Program-made: the position numbers and the translations under genes
Shown here: positions 1-6,212 of the stretch, piece by piece
Layout: each line of letters opens with the position of its first letter
How positions within the stretch are numbered: position 1 is the first letter of the stretch
Origin: Pseudomonadota bacterium
GTDB lineage: Bacteria; Pseudomonadota; Gammaproteobacteria; Burkholderiales; Burkholderiaceae_C
Reading direction: 5' to 3'
NCBI GenBank assembly: GCA_023410975.1
Contig: JAEYPG010000404.1
Location: 1 to 9,497, forward strand
Length of the DNA: 9,497 nt
The notes under the pieces: generated by a model
The model's database searches: none
What the model was told of the DNA's origin: nothing
What the model saw: the letters and a program-made list of their open reading frames with translations, nothing else

Positions 1-282
1 GGCGTCCGCCTCGATGCGCACCAGCACCGTGCCGGCCTCGACGCGGTCGCCCTCCTGCACCGCCCAGGCCAGGCGCGCGTCGGGGTCCAGGGCGTGGAAG
101 CAGGCATCGAACCAGGGACGCCCGGCGATCACGGCCGCCTCCTTGGCCACCACCTGGGCCTGCACGCAGCGGCCGGCGGGCACGAGCTGCGCCGTCCAGT
201 CGCAGCGGCCGATGTCTTCCGTCAGCGCGTCGCGCACGTTGCGTGCCAAGGCCGCTTCAAGTGTTTCGTTGGCTTCAAACAT
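1..282 (-). CDS. nadC: Quinolinate phosphoribosyltransferase (NadC/OphE-like), N-terminal part only
   Basis: The enzyme converts quinolinate and PRPP to nicotinate mononucleotide, CO2 and PPi in cytoplasmic de novo NAD synthesis. The visible 94 residues match the N-terminal domain of the family: an ALTEDIG-x-x-DWTAQLVPAG block (residues 19-37), then VVAKEAAVIAG and a biotinyl-like segment with EGDRVEAGTVLVRIEA. The C-terminal barrel lies off the left edge. The ATG at 282 is preceded by an AGGAA Shine-Dalgarno-like sequence about 8 nt upstream. The gene follows the Bug gene on the same strand after 109 bp, so it is probably the last visible gene of the phthalate operon. Position 27 is Cys where the family usually has Gly (EDxGxGDxT). 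Known: B. cepacia DBO1 has a phthalate-induced second copy, ophE, that offsets inhibition of this enzyme by phthalate. That this copy is the ophE type, not the housekeeping one, is inferred from position. Confidence 0.88.
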   Translation of the reverse strand, partial: MFEANETLEAALARNVRDALTEDIGRCDWTAQLVPAGRCVQAQVVAKEAAVIAGRPWFDACFHALDPDARLAWAVQEGDRVEAGTVLVRIEADA

Positions 283-391
283 GTGCGTATTCCTATTTCA
301 AGCGATGCCGCCGCCAGCCAGCGCCAGGAAAGCTGCTGCAGCCGTCTCCATCTCCAGTCCCCTCATGCGACCTGCTCCGCTGTGCCGGTGC

Positions 392-1372
392 TTACTCGGG
401 CCTGAGATTGGCGCGCTTGGCCGCTGCCGTCAGGCGCTCGCCTTCGCTCTTGAGCGCGCTGGCCAGCTGCTCGGCCGAGCCGCCCACGGGATCGACGCCG
501 GCAGCCTGCAGCTGCTCGACGACCTCGGGCTGCTTCACGATCCTGGCGATCTCGGCCGCGATGCGGTCCGTGATGTCCTTGGGTGTGCCTGCGCGGGCGA
601 GCACGGCCACGTTGAAGGCGAAGTCGAAGCCGGGCGCCTTCTCGGCCAGCGCCGGCACGTTCGGCGCCAGCGGCGAGCGCTTGAGCGAATTGATGGCGAT
701 CAGCCGGGCCCTGTCCGACTTGACGAAGCCCATCAGCGAGGGCGGCGACGCGAACGCCATGTCCACTTCGCCGCCGATCATCGCGGGGATCGAGTTGGCG
801 CTGCCCTTGAAAGGGATGTGGGTGATGTCCAGGCCCAGCGCTTCCTTCATTGCCTCGGCCGTGAGGTGATGGATGCCGCCGATGCCCGAGGAACCGTAGT
901 TGAGCTTGCCCGGCTTGGCCTTGGCCAGCGCGATGAGCTCGTCCAGCGTCTTGGCCTGTACCCCGGCGTTGACGGCGAGGAACAGCGGCGCCTTGCCCAC
1001 CAGCGACACCGGCGCGAAGTCCTTGTTGGCGTTGTAGGTGACGCTCTTGTTCACCAGCGGCGAGATCGTCAGCAGCGGCCCGTCCGTCAACAGCAGGTTG
1101 TAGCCGTCGGCGGGCGACTGCGTGATGACGGAGGCGGAAATCGACCCTCCGGCACCCGGCTTGTTCTCCACGAACACCGTCTGGCCCAGCGCCTTGGACA
1201 GATGCGGCGACAGCGCGCGCGCCACTGTGTCGGGGAGTCCGCCGGGCGAGTAGGGCACGATCAGCCGGATCGGCTTGGACGGAAAGGGCTGTGCCAGCAC
1301 CGGCGACAGCGCCGTGCAGGCGAGGAAGGCCACGGCGGTGCCTGCCAGCTTCCGGCAAAACATGCGTCTCAT
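392..1372 (-). CDS. Bug/TctC-family periplasmic solute-binding protein
   Basis: A 326-residue protein of normal length for the Bug (tripartite tricarboxylate transporter receptor) family, which binds small, often carboxylated compounds in the periplasm. Residues 1-27 form a signal peptide: basic start, hydrophobic core, and a likely cleavage after SPVLA before QPFPSKPIR. Family hallmarks follow: IRLIVPYSPGG with Asp48, VENKPGAGG (residues 68-76), SPADGYNLL, and the YGSSGIGG-IHHL and HIPFKGSANSIPAMIGGEVDMAF blocks. The ATG at 1372 has AAGGAG 8 nt upstream, a clear ribosome site that favours it over the ATG three codons in. A FLAC stretch near residue 19 is only a poor lipobox. The TctA/TctB membrane partners are absent here, as is common for 'orphan' Bug proteins in Burkholderiales. 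From its position in the operon the ligand is inferred to be phthalate or a related aromatic carboxylate; the sequence alone does not show it. Confidence 0.95.
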   Translation of the reverse strand: MRRMFCRKLAGTAVAFLACTALSPVLAQPFPSKPIRLIVPYSPGGLPDTVARALSPHLSKALGQTVFVENKPGAGGSISASVITQSPADGYNLLLTDGPLLTISPLVNKSVTYNANKDFAPVSLVGKAPLFLAVNAGVQAKTLDELIALAKAKPGKLNYGSSGIGGIHHLTAEAMKEALGLDITHIPFKGSANSIPAMIGGEVDMAFASPPSLMGFVKSDRARLIAINSLKRSPLAPNVPALAEKAPGFDFAFNVAVLARAGTPKDITDRIAAEIARIVKQPEVVEQLQAAGVDPVGGSAEQLASALKSEGERLTAAAKRANLRPE

Positions 1373-1391
1373 GAGTAAAACTCCTTGGAGG

Positions 1392-1423
1392 AGCAGCCGC
1401 GGGCAAGGAGAGGTGCGGCTGCT
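1392..1423 (-). other. Intercistronic hairpin, decarboxylase-Bug gap
   Basis: AGCAGCCGC (1392-1400) and GCGGCTGCT (1415-1423) form a perfect 9-bp stem with a 14-base loop. It sits in the 87-bp gap upstream of the Bug gene, just before its ribosome site (AAGGAG on the minus strand, about 1381-1386). There is no U tract, so a role in message stability or differential expression within the operon is more likely than termination. This is an inference from position. Confidence 0.5.
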
Positions 1424-1459
1424 TCGGTCCGCCGTGCGCTGGGCGCGGCGCGGTTGGGC

Positions 1460-2452
1460 TCAGATGCTGTAGCTCTCGTAGGTGGCCGGATGGAAGATCT
1501 CTTCCACGGCCATCAGCCGGGCGGACAGGCCCTGCGCATGGTGGTGGCGCACGAAGGTCTCCAGCGTCTTGCGCGCCGGTGCCACGCCGTAGGACCAGTA
1601 GTCCTCACCCATGGTCTCGCGCGCGGCCTTGAGCTGCTCCTCCACGAAGGGCAGCGTGACCTTGGTGGCGGAGGTGTCCGACAGCAGCTCCAGCGCGGCG
1701 GCCTTGGAATGGTTGAAGGCCTTGAACACGGCGCCCGGCAGCCAGGGATGCGCAGCAGCAAGCTCCTTGCGGATACCCACCACGTGCATGATCGGGAACA
1801 CGCCGGTGCGCCGGTAGTAGTCCTTGGCCACTGCGGTCGGGTCATCGAAGAGCCAGCCGATGTTCGGGTTGCGCTTGAGAATGTGCGCGCTGGGCGGGCG
1901 CGGGCCGATGAAGCCGTCGATCTCGCCCTGGTCCAGCAATTCGGAGATGGTGGTGCCCGCGGGCGCCTCCTCGATGCGCACGCCGGGAGGCAGCTGCAGC
2001 TTGATCTTCTCCGGTCGGCCGGGCGTGTCGATGCCGCCGCGCACCCACGTCACGTCCTCGGGCGAGATGCCGAAGTCGTCCTGCAGGATCGAGCGGGCCC
2101 ACACGTTGGCCGTGAGCTGGTACTCGGGCAGGCCCACGCGCCGGCCCTTGAGGTCCTCGGGCCGCTGGATGCGGTCCTTGCGCACGTAGATCGAGGTGTG
2201 GCGGAAGGCCCGCGACAGGAACACCGGCACCGCGATGTAGGGGCACTCGTCCTTGGAGTGCTTGACCAGGTAGCTGGAGAAGCTCAGCTCGGTGATGTCG
2301 AAGTCCTGGCTGCGCATGGCCCGAAAGAACATTTCTTCCGGGCTGAGCAGCATGTAGACCGGGTCCACCCCGTCGATCTGCACACGGCCGTCGAACAGCG
2401 CGCGGGTGCGGTCGTAGTCGCCCATGGCGACGGAGAGTTGAAGCTTGGACAT
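1460..2452 (-). CDS. 4,5-dihydroxyphthalate decarboxylase family protein
   Basis: A 330-residue protein resembling the Pht5/OphC family, which decarboxylates 4,5-dihydroxyphthalate to protocatechuate and has a periplasmic-binding-protein fold without a signal peptide. Supporting features are the N-terminus SKLQLSVAMGDYDRTRALFDGRV, the EEMFFRAMRSQDFDITELSFSSY segment (residues about 38-61), IYVRKDRIQRPEDLKGRRVGLPEYQLTANVWARSILQDDFGI, and the C-terminal YWSYGV-x10-TLETFVRHHHAQGL segment with EEIFHP near the end. Length is typical of the family. The start at 2452 keeps the family's usual N-terminus, but the upstream ribosome site is poor, so translation may depend on coupling or on the hairpin just upstream. 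It lies 85 bp downstream of the phthalate dioxygenase gene and 87 bp upstream of the Bug gene, the expected context for this step of the phthalate pathway. The family includes other decarboxylases, so the exact substrate is inferred from the neighbours. Confidence 0.85.
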   Translation of the reverse strand: MSKLQLSVAMGDYDRTRALFDGRVQIDGVDPVYMLLSPEEMFFRAMRSQDFDITELSFSSYLVKHSKDECPYIAVPVFLSRAFRHTSIYVRKDRIQRPEDLKGRRVGLPEYQLTANVWARSILQDDFGISPEDVTWVRGGIDTPGRPEKIKLQLPPGVRIEEAPAGTTISELLDQGEIDGFIGPRPPSAHILKRNPNIGWLFDDPTAVAKDYYRRTGVFPIMHVVGIRKELAAAHPWLPGAVFKAFNHSKAAALELLSDTSATKVTLPFVEEQLKAARETMGEDYWSYGVAPARKTLETFVRHHHAQGLSARLMAVEEIFHPATYESYSI

Positions 2453-2479
2453 GAGGAACTCAGGCTGTGGGGAAAGCCT

Positions 2480-2506
2480 TGGCCGGACGCGGTGGGCGTC
2501 CGGCCA
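2480..2506 (-). other. Intercistronic hairpin, dioxygenase-decarboxylase gap
   Basis: A perfect inverted repeat, GGCCGGACGC (2481-2490) and GCGTCCGGCC (2496-2505), closes a 5-base loop; a T-A pair at 2480/2506 makes the stem 11 bp. It lies in the 85-bp gap between the oxygenase stop and the decarboxylase start. No run of U follows on the minus-strand transcript, so it is unlikely to be a full terminator. An mRNA-stabilising, processing or partial-attenuation role is inferred. Confidence 0.6.
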
Positions 2507-2537
2507 GGTGCGGTGGATGCAGGGGCGAGCCGGGCGC

Positions 2538-3857
2538 TCAGGCCTTCACGGAGTAGGAGGGTTCCAGTTCGGGATGCTCCTGCCCGTCGGGCCAGACGTA
2601 GGCCACGTCGAAGCTGCGCCAGTCGGTGGTCTTGGGCACGATCGCCTGGTAGGCGCACACCTCCTTGGGAATGGCTTTGTCGCCCGTGCCGATCGCGGCC
2701 TCGCCGTTCTGGAAGGCGCGCACCGCATCGAGCATCTGCTTGCGGAACTCGACGATGGCCAGGTCGCTGGCGCCCAGCCGGTCGTTGGTGCGGTCGGCGA
2801 TGGCGCCCATCGTCACCCACATCGCGATGTCCTGGTTGGGGAAGCCGGTGATGCCGGTGAAGTTGCCCGCCTTCATCGCCTGCCGGTCCTGCCAGAAGCG
2901 GTTGTCGGCGTTGCGCAGCGGCCGGTAGTACGGGTCCAGGTCCACGCCCACCGTCTGGCGCAGGAACTTGCGCCAGGTCTCGGTCTCGGGCGTCTGCGAC
3001 GGATGGCCCCAGGCGATGAAGTAGAAGGCCGTGCTCGTGTCGTCGCAAGGCACGTTGATGTTGGCGACGTTGTAGAGGTTGTTGGGCGGGATCAGCGCAG
3101 TCGCCGGCGCCACGAACACCGTGGAGCGCACGTAGTCGTGCGTGGCGGCGTCCTTGATCGGGCGGCGGATGGCGGCGTAGCGGAAGCCGTATTCGCCGCG
3201 CTGCACCTGCAGGCGCGGCGCCTTGTCGGTGGAGGGGCGCAGCCAGGTGTTGGCCGTGGCCTTGGCGCCGTCCACGCGCGCGGGAACCATGTCCGAGCTG
3301 TGCAGGCTGGAGCTGTGCGCCGAGTCGATCGCGCCTTCGAGGATCTGCGCCCAGTTGCACGGCAGGATGGCCTTGGCGATCGACACCCGAGCATCGGCCG
3401 TGGGCGCCCAGCGCGGCGGCCCGAACTCGGGCACCGCGTCCTGCGGCCCCATGTACGTCCAGACCATACCGCCCCATTCCTTGACCGGATAGGCCTTGTG
3501 CTTGACCTTCTCGGCCATGCCGCTGGCCGCCGGTTCCGACACCATCTCCAGCACGTTGCCCTCGACGTCCATCTTCCAGCCGTGGTAGAGGCAGCGCAGG
3601 CCGCCTTCCTCGTTACGGCCGTACACGAGCGAGGCGCGGCGGTGCGGGCAGTACTCGTCCATCACCCCCACGCGGCCGTCGCTGTCGCGGAACACCACCA
3701 AGTCCTCGCCGAACACGCGTGCCTTCACGGGCGTGCCGTCGGCCTCGGCCACCTCCTCGATCAGGCACACCGGCGTCCAGTGGCGGCGCATGAGCTGGCC
3801 CATGGGCGCTTCGCCCTCGACGCGGCACAGCAGTTCGTTCTCTTCGCGGGTCAACAT
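2538..3857 (-). CDS. Phthalate 4,5-dioxygenase oxygenase subunit (Rieske non-heme iron oxygenase)
   Basis: A 439-residue Rieske oxygenase that would use O2 and electrons from a separate reductase to turn phthalate into the cis-4,5-dihydrodiol. The Rieske cluster ligands are Cys70-Pro-His72 and Cys89-x2-His92. The mononuclear iron site is His181 and His186 in ILEGAIDSAHSSSLH, with Asp343 in the NQD block as third ligand. Asp178 is the bridging aspartate studied under the same number in phthalate dioxygenase. Ser179, Arg207 and Arg244 fall where, to my recollection of the Comamonas testosteroni enzyme structure, phthalate carboxylates are bound. Length and numbering therefore match that group without gaps. 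The ATG at 3857 has AGGAGG six bases upstream (plus-strand 3864-3869), the best ribosome site in the window. It is the first gene of the operon. No reductase or dihydrodiol dehydrogenase is adjacent within the window; in B. cepacia DBO1 the reductase gene is also apart. Known names are ophA2 or pht3. Confidence 0.9.
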   Translation of the reverse strand: MLTREENELLCRVEGEAPMGQLMRRHWTPVCLIEEVAEADGTPVKARVFGEDLVVFRDSDGRVGVMDEYCPHRRASLVYGRNEEGGLRCLYHGWKMDVEGNVLEMVSEPAASGMAEKVKHKAYPVKEWGGMVWTYMGPQDAVPEFGPPRWAPTADARVSIAKAILPCNWAQILEGAIDSAHSSSLHSSDMVPARVDGAKATANTWLRPSTDKAPRLQVQRGEYGFRYAAIRRPIKDAATHDYVRSTVFVAPATALIPPNNLYNVANINVPCDDTSTAFYFIAWGHPSQTPETETWRKFLRQTVGVDLDPYYRPLRNADNRFWQDRQAMKAGNFTGITGFPNQDIAMWVTMGAIADRTNDRLGASDLAIVEFRKQMLDAVRAFQNGEAAIGTGDKAIPKEVCAYQAIVPKTTDWRSFDVAYVWPDGQEHPELEPSYSVKA

Positions 3858-3920
3858 GAATAGCCTCCTAAGTCAAAAAATGCCGCATGCCCAAGTGATG
3901 AAAGCTTGCTTCAGAGCAAA

Positions 3921-3951
3921 TGTTTAGGCAACTAAGCTTAGTCTAGATCAA
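3921..3951 (-). promoter_or_regulatory. Possible promoter of the phthalate operon
   Basis: On the minus strand TTGATC (3946-3951) could serve as a -35 element and TAAACA (3921-3926) as a -10 element, separated by 19 bases, longer than the usual 17. The region is the most AT-rich part of the gap, and the -10 overlaps the operator-like palindrome, which would suit repression. The match to consensus is weak. Confidence 0.3.
3924..3946. promoter_or_regulatory. Operator-like palindrome upstream of the dioxygenase operon
   Basis: TTAGGCAACTAAG at 3924-3936 is an inverted repeat TTAG-N4-CTAA. It overlaps a second perfect 12-bp palindrome, ACTAAGCTTAGT (3931-3942), and a further CTAG follows at 3943. 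TTAG-N4-CTAA has the same half-sites and spacing as the SlyA box (TTAGCAAGCTAA) of the MarR family. The site is 67 bases upstream of the dioxygenase ATG, where a repressor could cover the promoter. Which regulator binds it is unknown; none is encoded in the window. Confidence 0.55.
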
Positions 3952-4052
3952 GGACAAGGCATTTGCAGGGCGTCCGGCCTAGAGGAAAACCCTTGGGTCA
4001 CCGCCGGGCGGCGCCATGGAAAGACCCTGGACAGTTCGACGGCAACAGAAAA

Positions 4053-4072
4053 TTAGGTGGCTAAGATAAAAT
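4053..4072 (+). promoter_or_regulatory. Second operator-like palindrome overlapping a -10 element, upstream of hemerythrin
   Basis: TTAGGTGGCTAAG at 4053-4065 agrees with the site at 3924-3936 in 10 of 13 positions, including both half-sites and spacing. TAAGAT (4062-4067) and TAAAAT (4067-4072) are overlapping -10-like hexamers facing the hemerythrin gene, 50-60 bases before its ATG. No good -35 is seen at the proper distance, so the promoter may need an activator or be weak. The palindrome itself is seen directly; its function is inferred. Confidence 0.5.
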
Positions 4073-4121
4073 CGGCATCCCGGTGGCAGGTGGCCTGCTG
4101 CCTTGCCACGAAAGAGCTGCC

Positions 4122-4610
4122 ATGCAAACCGAACGAGACCGCGACCCGATGGTCTGGAGCGATGCCTTCGTGCTGGGCTTCGGCCCGATGGACGAGGTGC
4201 ATGAGGAGTTCGTCGGCCTCGTCGGCGCGATGCAGAAGGCGCCGGACGAGGAGCTCGCTGCCTTGCTGGACGCTTTTGCCCAGCACGCGCAGGCGCACTT
4301 CGACGCCGAGAACGCTTGGATGGTGGAGACGGACTTCCCGGCCCGCGAATGCCATATCGACGAGCACGCCGCGGTCATGCGCTCCGTTCACCAGGTGCGT
4401 GAGCGCCTGGCCGAAGGTAACTATGCGCTGGTGCGGCGCTTGGCCGACGAGTTGTCCTCCTGGTTCCCCGGCCACGCCGATTACCTGGACTCCGCGCTGG
4501 CGCACTGGATGTGCAAGCGCCGCCTGGGCGGCAAGCCCGTGGTGTTGCGCCGCGATCTCAAACCCGCTGCACTGCGTGGAGCCGACGCGCCGGCCGCTGT
4601 GCAAGCCTGA
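4122..4610 (+). CDS. Bacteriohemerythrin (HHE-domain oxygen-binding protein)
   Basis: A 162-residue single-domain hemerythrin, slightly longer than the usual 130-155 because of a C-terminal tail rich in Ala and Arg. All seven di-iron ligands of the bacterial family are present: His27; His59-x3-Glu63; His78-x3-His82; His118-x4-Asp123. The protein is cytoplasmic, with no signal peptide, and should bind O2 reversibly for storage, delivery or sensing. The ATG at 4122 is preferred: it follows AAGAG at a workable distance and places the conserved VWSDAFVLGF at the N-terminus, whereas an in-frame GTG at 4083 would add 13 residues unlike the family. It is divergent from the phthalate dioxygenase gene and shares a palindromic site with it. 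In Methylococcus a related protein is reported to supply O2 to methane monooxygenase; a similar role for the Rieske oxygenase is only inference. Confidence 0.93.
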   Translation: MQTERDRDPMVWSDAFVLGFGPMDEVHEEFVGLVGAMQKAPDEELAALLDAFAQHAQAHFDAENAWMVETDFPARECHIDEHAAVMRSVHQVRERLAEGNYALVRRLADELSSWFPGHADYLDSALAHWMCKRRLGGKPVVLRRDLKPAALRGADAPAAVQA

Positions 4611-4620
4611 ACATCCCATT

Positions 4621-4676
4621 GGCACCCGGCACCCGGCACCCGGCACCCGGTACCCGGCACCCGGTACCCGGTACCC
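4621..4676. repeat. Tandem heptamer repeat, eight GGYACCC units
   Basis: Eight perfect head-to-tail 7-bp units lie 10 bases after the hemerythrin stop. Units 1-4 and 6 are GGCACCC; units 5, 7 and 8 are GGTACCC. The only variable position is base 3. A partial ninth unit (GGCGG) follows. The period is not a multiple of three and the array is outside any supported gene, so it is an intergenic short tandem repeat likely to vary in copy number by slippage. Similar GGTACC-containing intergenic heptamer arrays occur in other GC-rich proteobacteria. Confidence 0.95.
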
Positions 4677-4741
4677 GGCGGCCACGGCGAAGGCTTGCCT
4701 CGACGGTGGATGCGGCACCCGACTGGCTGCGTGACTGCCCG

Positions 4742-4786
4742 ACCCATGTGGCCCGGCCGCAAGCCAGCCGGCCGGGCTTTATGGGT
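4742..4786 (+). terminator. Hairpin terminator between convergent genes
   Basis: GCCCGGCCG (4751-4759) pairs with CGGCCGGGC (4769-4777) around a 9-base loop and is followed by TTT. An outer arm, ACCCAT (4742-4747) with ATGGGT (4781-4786), extends the structure across a small internal loop. The position between the hemerythrin gene (plus) and the DUF2798 gene (minus) suggests it ends both transcripts, though the T tract is short and is on the plus side only. Confidence 0.7.
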
Positions 4787-4794
4787 GTCGCTCT

Positions 4795-5088
4795 TCAGTT
4801 CTTACGTGCCTGCTGGGATGCAGGCGCAACGGTCCAGGCCACCAGGCGGAGCACCAGCGGTCGGGCGGTCATCACGCCCAGAAAGCCCACCGGCAGGGCC
4901 AGGGCGTAGGCCCTGAGCACGCGCAGCAGGTAGCCGTCGCCCAGCCCGGTGTTGATGGCGGTGAGCGCCAGGCTCATCAGGAAAGCAACGATGCCGGCCA
5001 TGTAGAAGGAAAACGCCACGGGAGCCAGTCGGCTTGGCAGGCGCCATGTACCGCGGCGCGGCGAGTCGGGGAATTTTTGTGCAGACAT
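4795..5088 (-). CDS. DUF2798-like small two-helix membrane protein
   Basis: A 97-residue protein with a basic N-terminus containing LPSRLAPVAFSFYMAG, then two hydrophobic segments at about residues 23-45 and 54-75, joined by a short TAINTGLGDGYLLRVLRAYAL linker, and a polar tail. This layout, with an 'LP-x-R' entry, a Ser/Thr-rich end to helix 1 and a proline early in helix 2 (ALALPVGF), matches the DUF2798 family of inner-membrane proteins of unknown function. The ATG at 5088 lacks a clear ribosome site; a TATAAC hexamer lies about 9 bases upstream on the minus strand, so a leaderless message is possible. It is convergent with the hemerythrin gene and shares the terminator. No function is claimed. 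Confidence 0.7.
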   Translation of the reverse strand: MSAQKFPDSPRRGTWRLPSRLAPVAFSFYMAGIVAFLMSLALTAINTGLGDGYLLRVLRAYALALPVGFLGVMTARPLVLRLVAWTVAPASQQARKN

Positions 5089-6212
5089 GGGCGCGCGTTA
5101 TAGCCTGCGGGTGAAGTCCGTGCAGGTTCAATGAGGCGATGAGCCGCTGCATGAGGGGCGACCCGTCGGCGACGTGGAATGACAGCCGTTGCGCCGGCAG
5201 CTTTGTGGCAGCGCACTGGATCTTGGTGGGCAACGCGGCACGCGCGCCTGTATGCCCGCGGCAAGGCGGGCGTGCCGCTGCGACTGCTGCAGACGCTGAC
5301 GCGTGACGAAAGGCGCCTGCACACCAGCGAACTGTGCGGCGGTTACGCCGGCACTTGAGAGTGCCGACCAGCACCGAAGCAGCGTGAGCATTTTGCGCGC
5401 GAGGCCGCGCAGTGCCTGTCCGAAGGCGTCCAGGCGGGGCAGTACGGTCACTTGGAAATCCATGCCGCCGGCCCTTCCTCGGGGAGTTGCGAGAGGCCCT
5501 GTTGCCCGCACCGTCGAGCAGGTCAGGGTGCACTGATAGTCCAGCGCCGTTCCGCAGCGCATGCATGCGTTGGTTTTGGGCGCAACCACAGCATTGGGCT
5601 GGCGCGACTTGGCCGGCCACTTCGTGCCGGAATGAGCGACGGCGCGCGCACGCGACAGCAGGGTCAGGTTCGGGCTTACGACTTGGAAAGAAAAGGGCCA
5701 ATGCATTGACCGTTCGCTGAGGTACCGACGCTGCGTTCAAGGACGAACGGATTACTTCATTGACGAGCGCGAATTGGAACGAGCGGCCGAAGCCAGCAGT
5801 CAACTTGCGAGATGAGTGGTGTGGCAGAAATTTGCAGATAGAGACGAATGACGGCTGGAGCTGATCTGGCTTTCTGAGCTTATGGCGGCCCACTTCCAAT
5901 GATGATGGTTTTTGACGTCATTGGCGTGTCAACGACAATGAGATGTGTGGTGTAAAAGCAGAGCATTCCGTGAGAAATTCACTATTGCCCATGAGATTGC
6001 CCAGAATTCAAATATCGAGTAACAATAACAAACTTTGGGTGCCATGACGCTGATGGCGCTTTTGAGGTTGGGACGGTTTCTAAAATGATCTTCGCCTGGC
6101 CACGATTGAGCAGCAGTTCCCTTTGGCGCTCCAGTGAAGAGGTCAAGATCAGCGGGTCATACCGTGGCGGGGCCTCCCGTGGCCGCAATGGCCGAATATC
6201 TCGCAAGAAAAA
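5089..6212. other. 1.1-kb stretch with no supportable gene; possible decayed coding sequence
   Basis: No recognisable protein, tRNA or rRNA is visible here. On the plus strand one frame is open from an ATG at 5179 to a stop ending at 5709 except for one TGA at 5356-5358. Parts on both sides have ordinary GC-rich codon use (for example HARLYARGKAGVPLRLLQTL before, EHFAREAAQCLSEGVQAGQYGH after), so it could be an old gene remnant. The minus strand is also open over the same stretch, so chance ORFs in GC-rich DNA are an equal explanation. From about 5700 the sequence becomes clearly AT-richer. An inverted repeat TTGAC-N11-GTCAA lies at 5912-5932, with the palindrome TGACGTCA inside it at 5913-5920; its meaning is unknown. 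A purine-rich leader with no strong ribosome site precedes the ompW-like gene. Confidence 0.5.

Noticed and set aside
14..1378. Long plus-strand open frame over the nadC and Bug genes
   Set aside because: It is antisense to two well-recognised proteins and its translation is low-complexity, rich in Arg, Gly and His as expected for a shadow of GC-rich codons.
4083..4121. GTG at 4083 as the hemerythrin start
   Set aside because: It would add 13 residues unlike the family and lacks a ribosome site; the ATG at 4122 fits better.
4621..4676. CRISPR array
   Set aside because: Units are 7 bp, contiguous and without spacers; this is a simple tandem repeat.
4053..4718. Minus-strand open frame with VPGAGYR repeats
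   Set aside because: It is antisense to hemerythrin, and its repeats are just the heptamer array read on the other strand.
4802..5899. 365-codon minus-strand open frame through the region upstream of the DUF2798 gene
   Set aside because: It overlaps the DUF2798-like gene in another frame, has mixed composition and no recognisable domain. A short part (about 5103-5230) looks protein-like, but not enough to call a gene.
5912..5932. TTGAC-N11-GTCAA inverted repeat as a regulator site
   Set aside because: No gene start lies close by on either strand, so a regulatory role cannot be supported.
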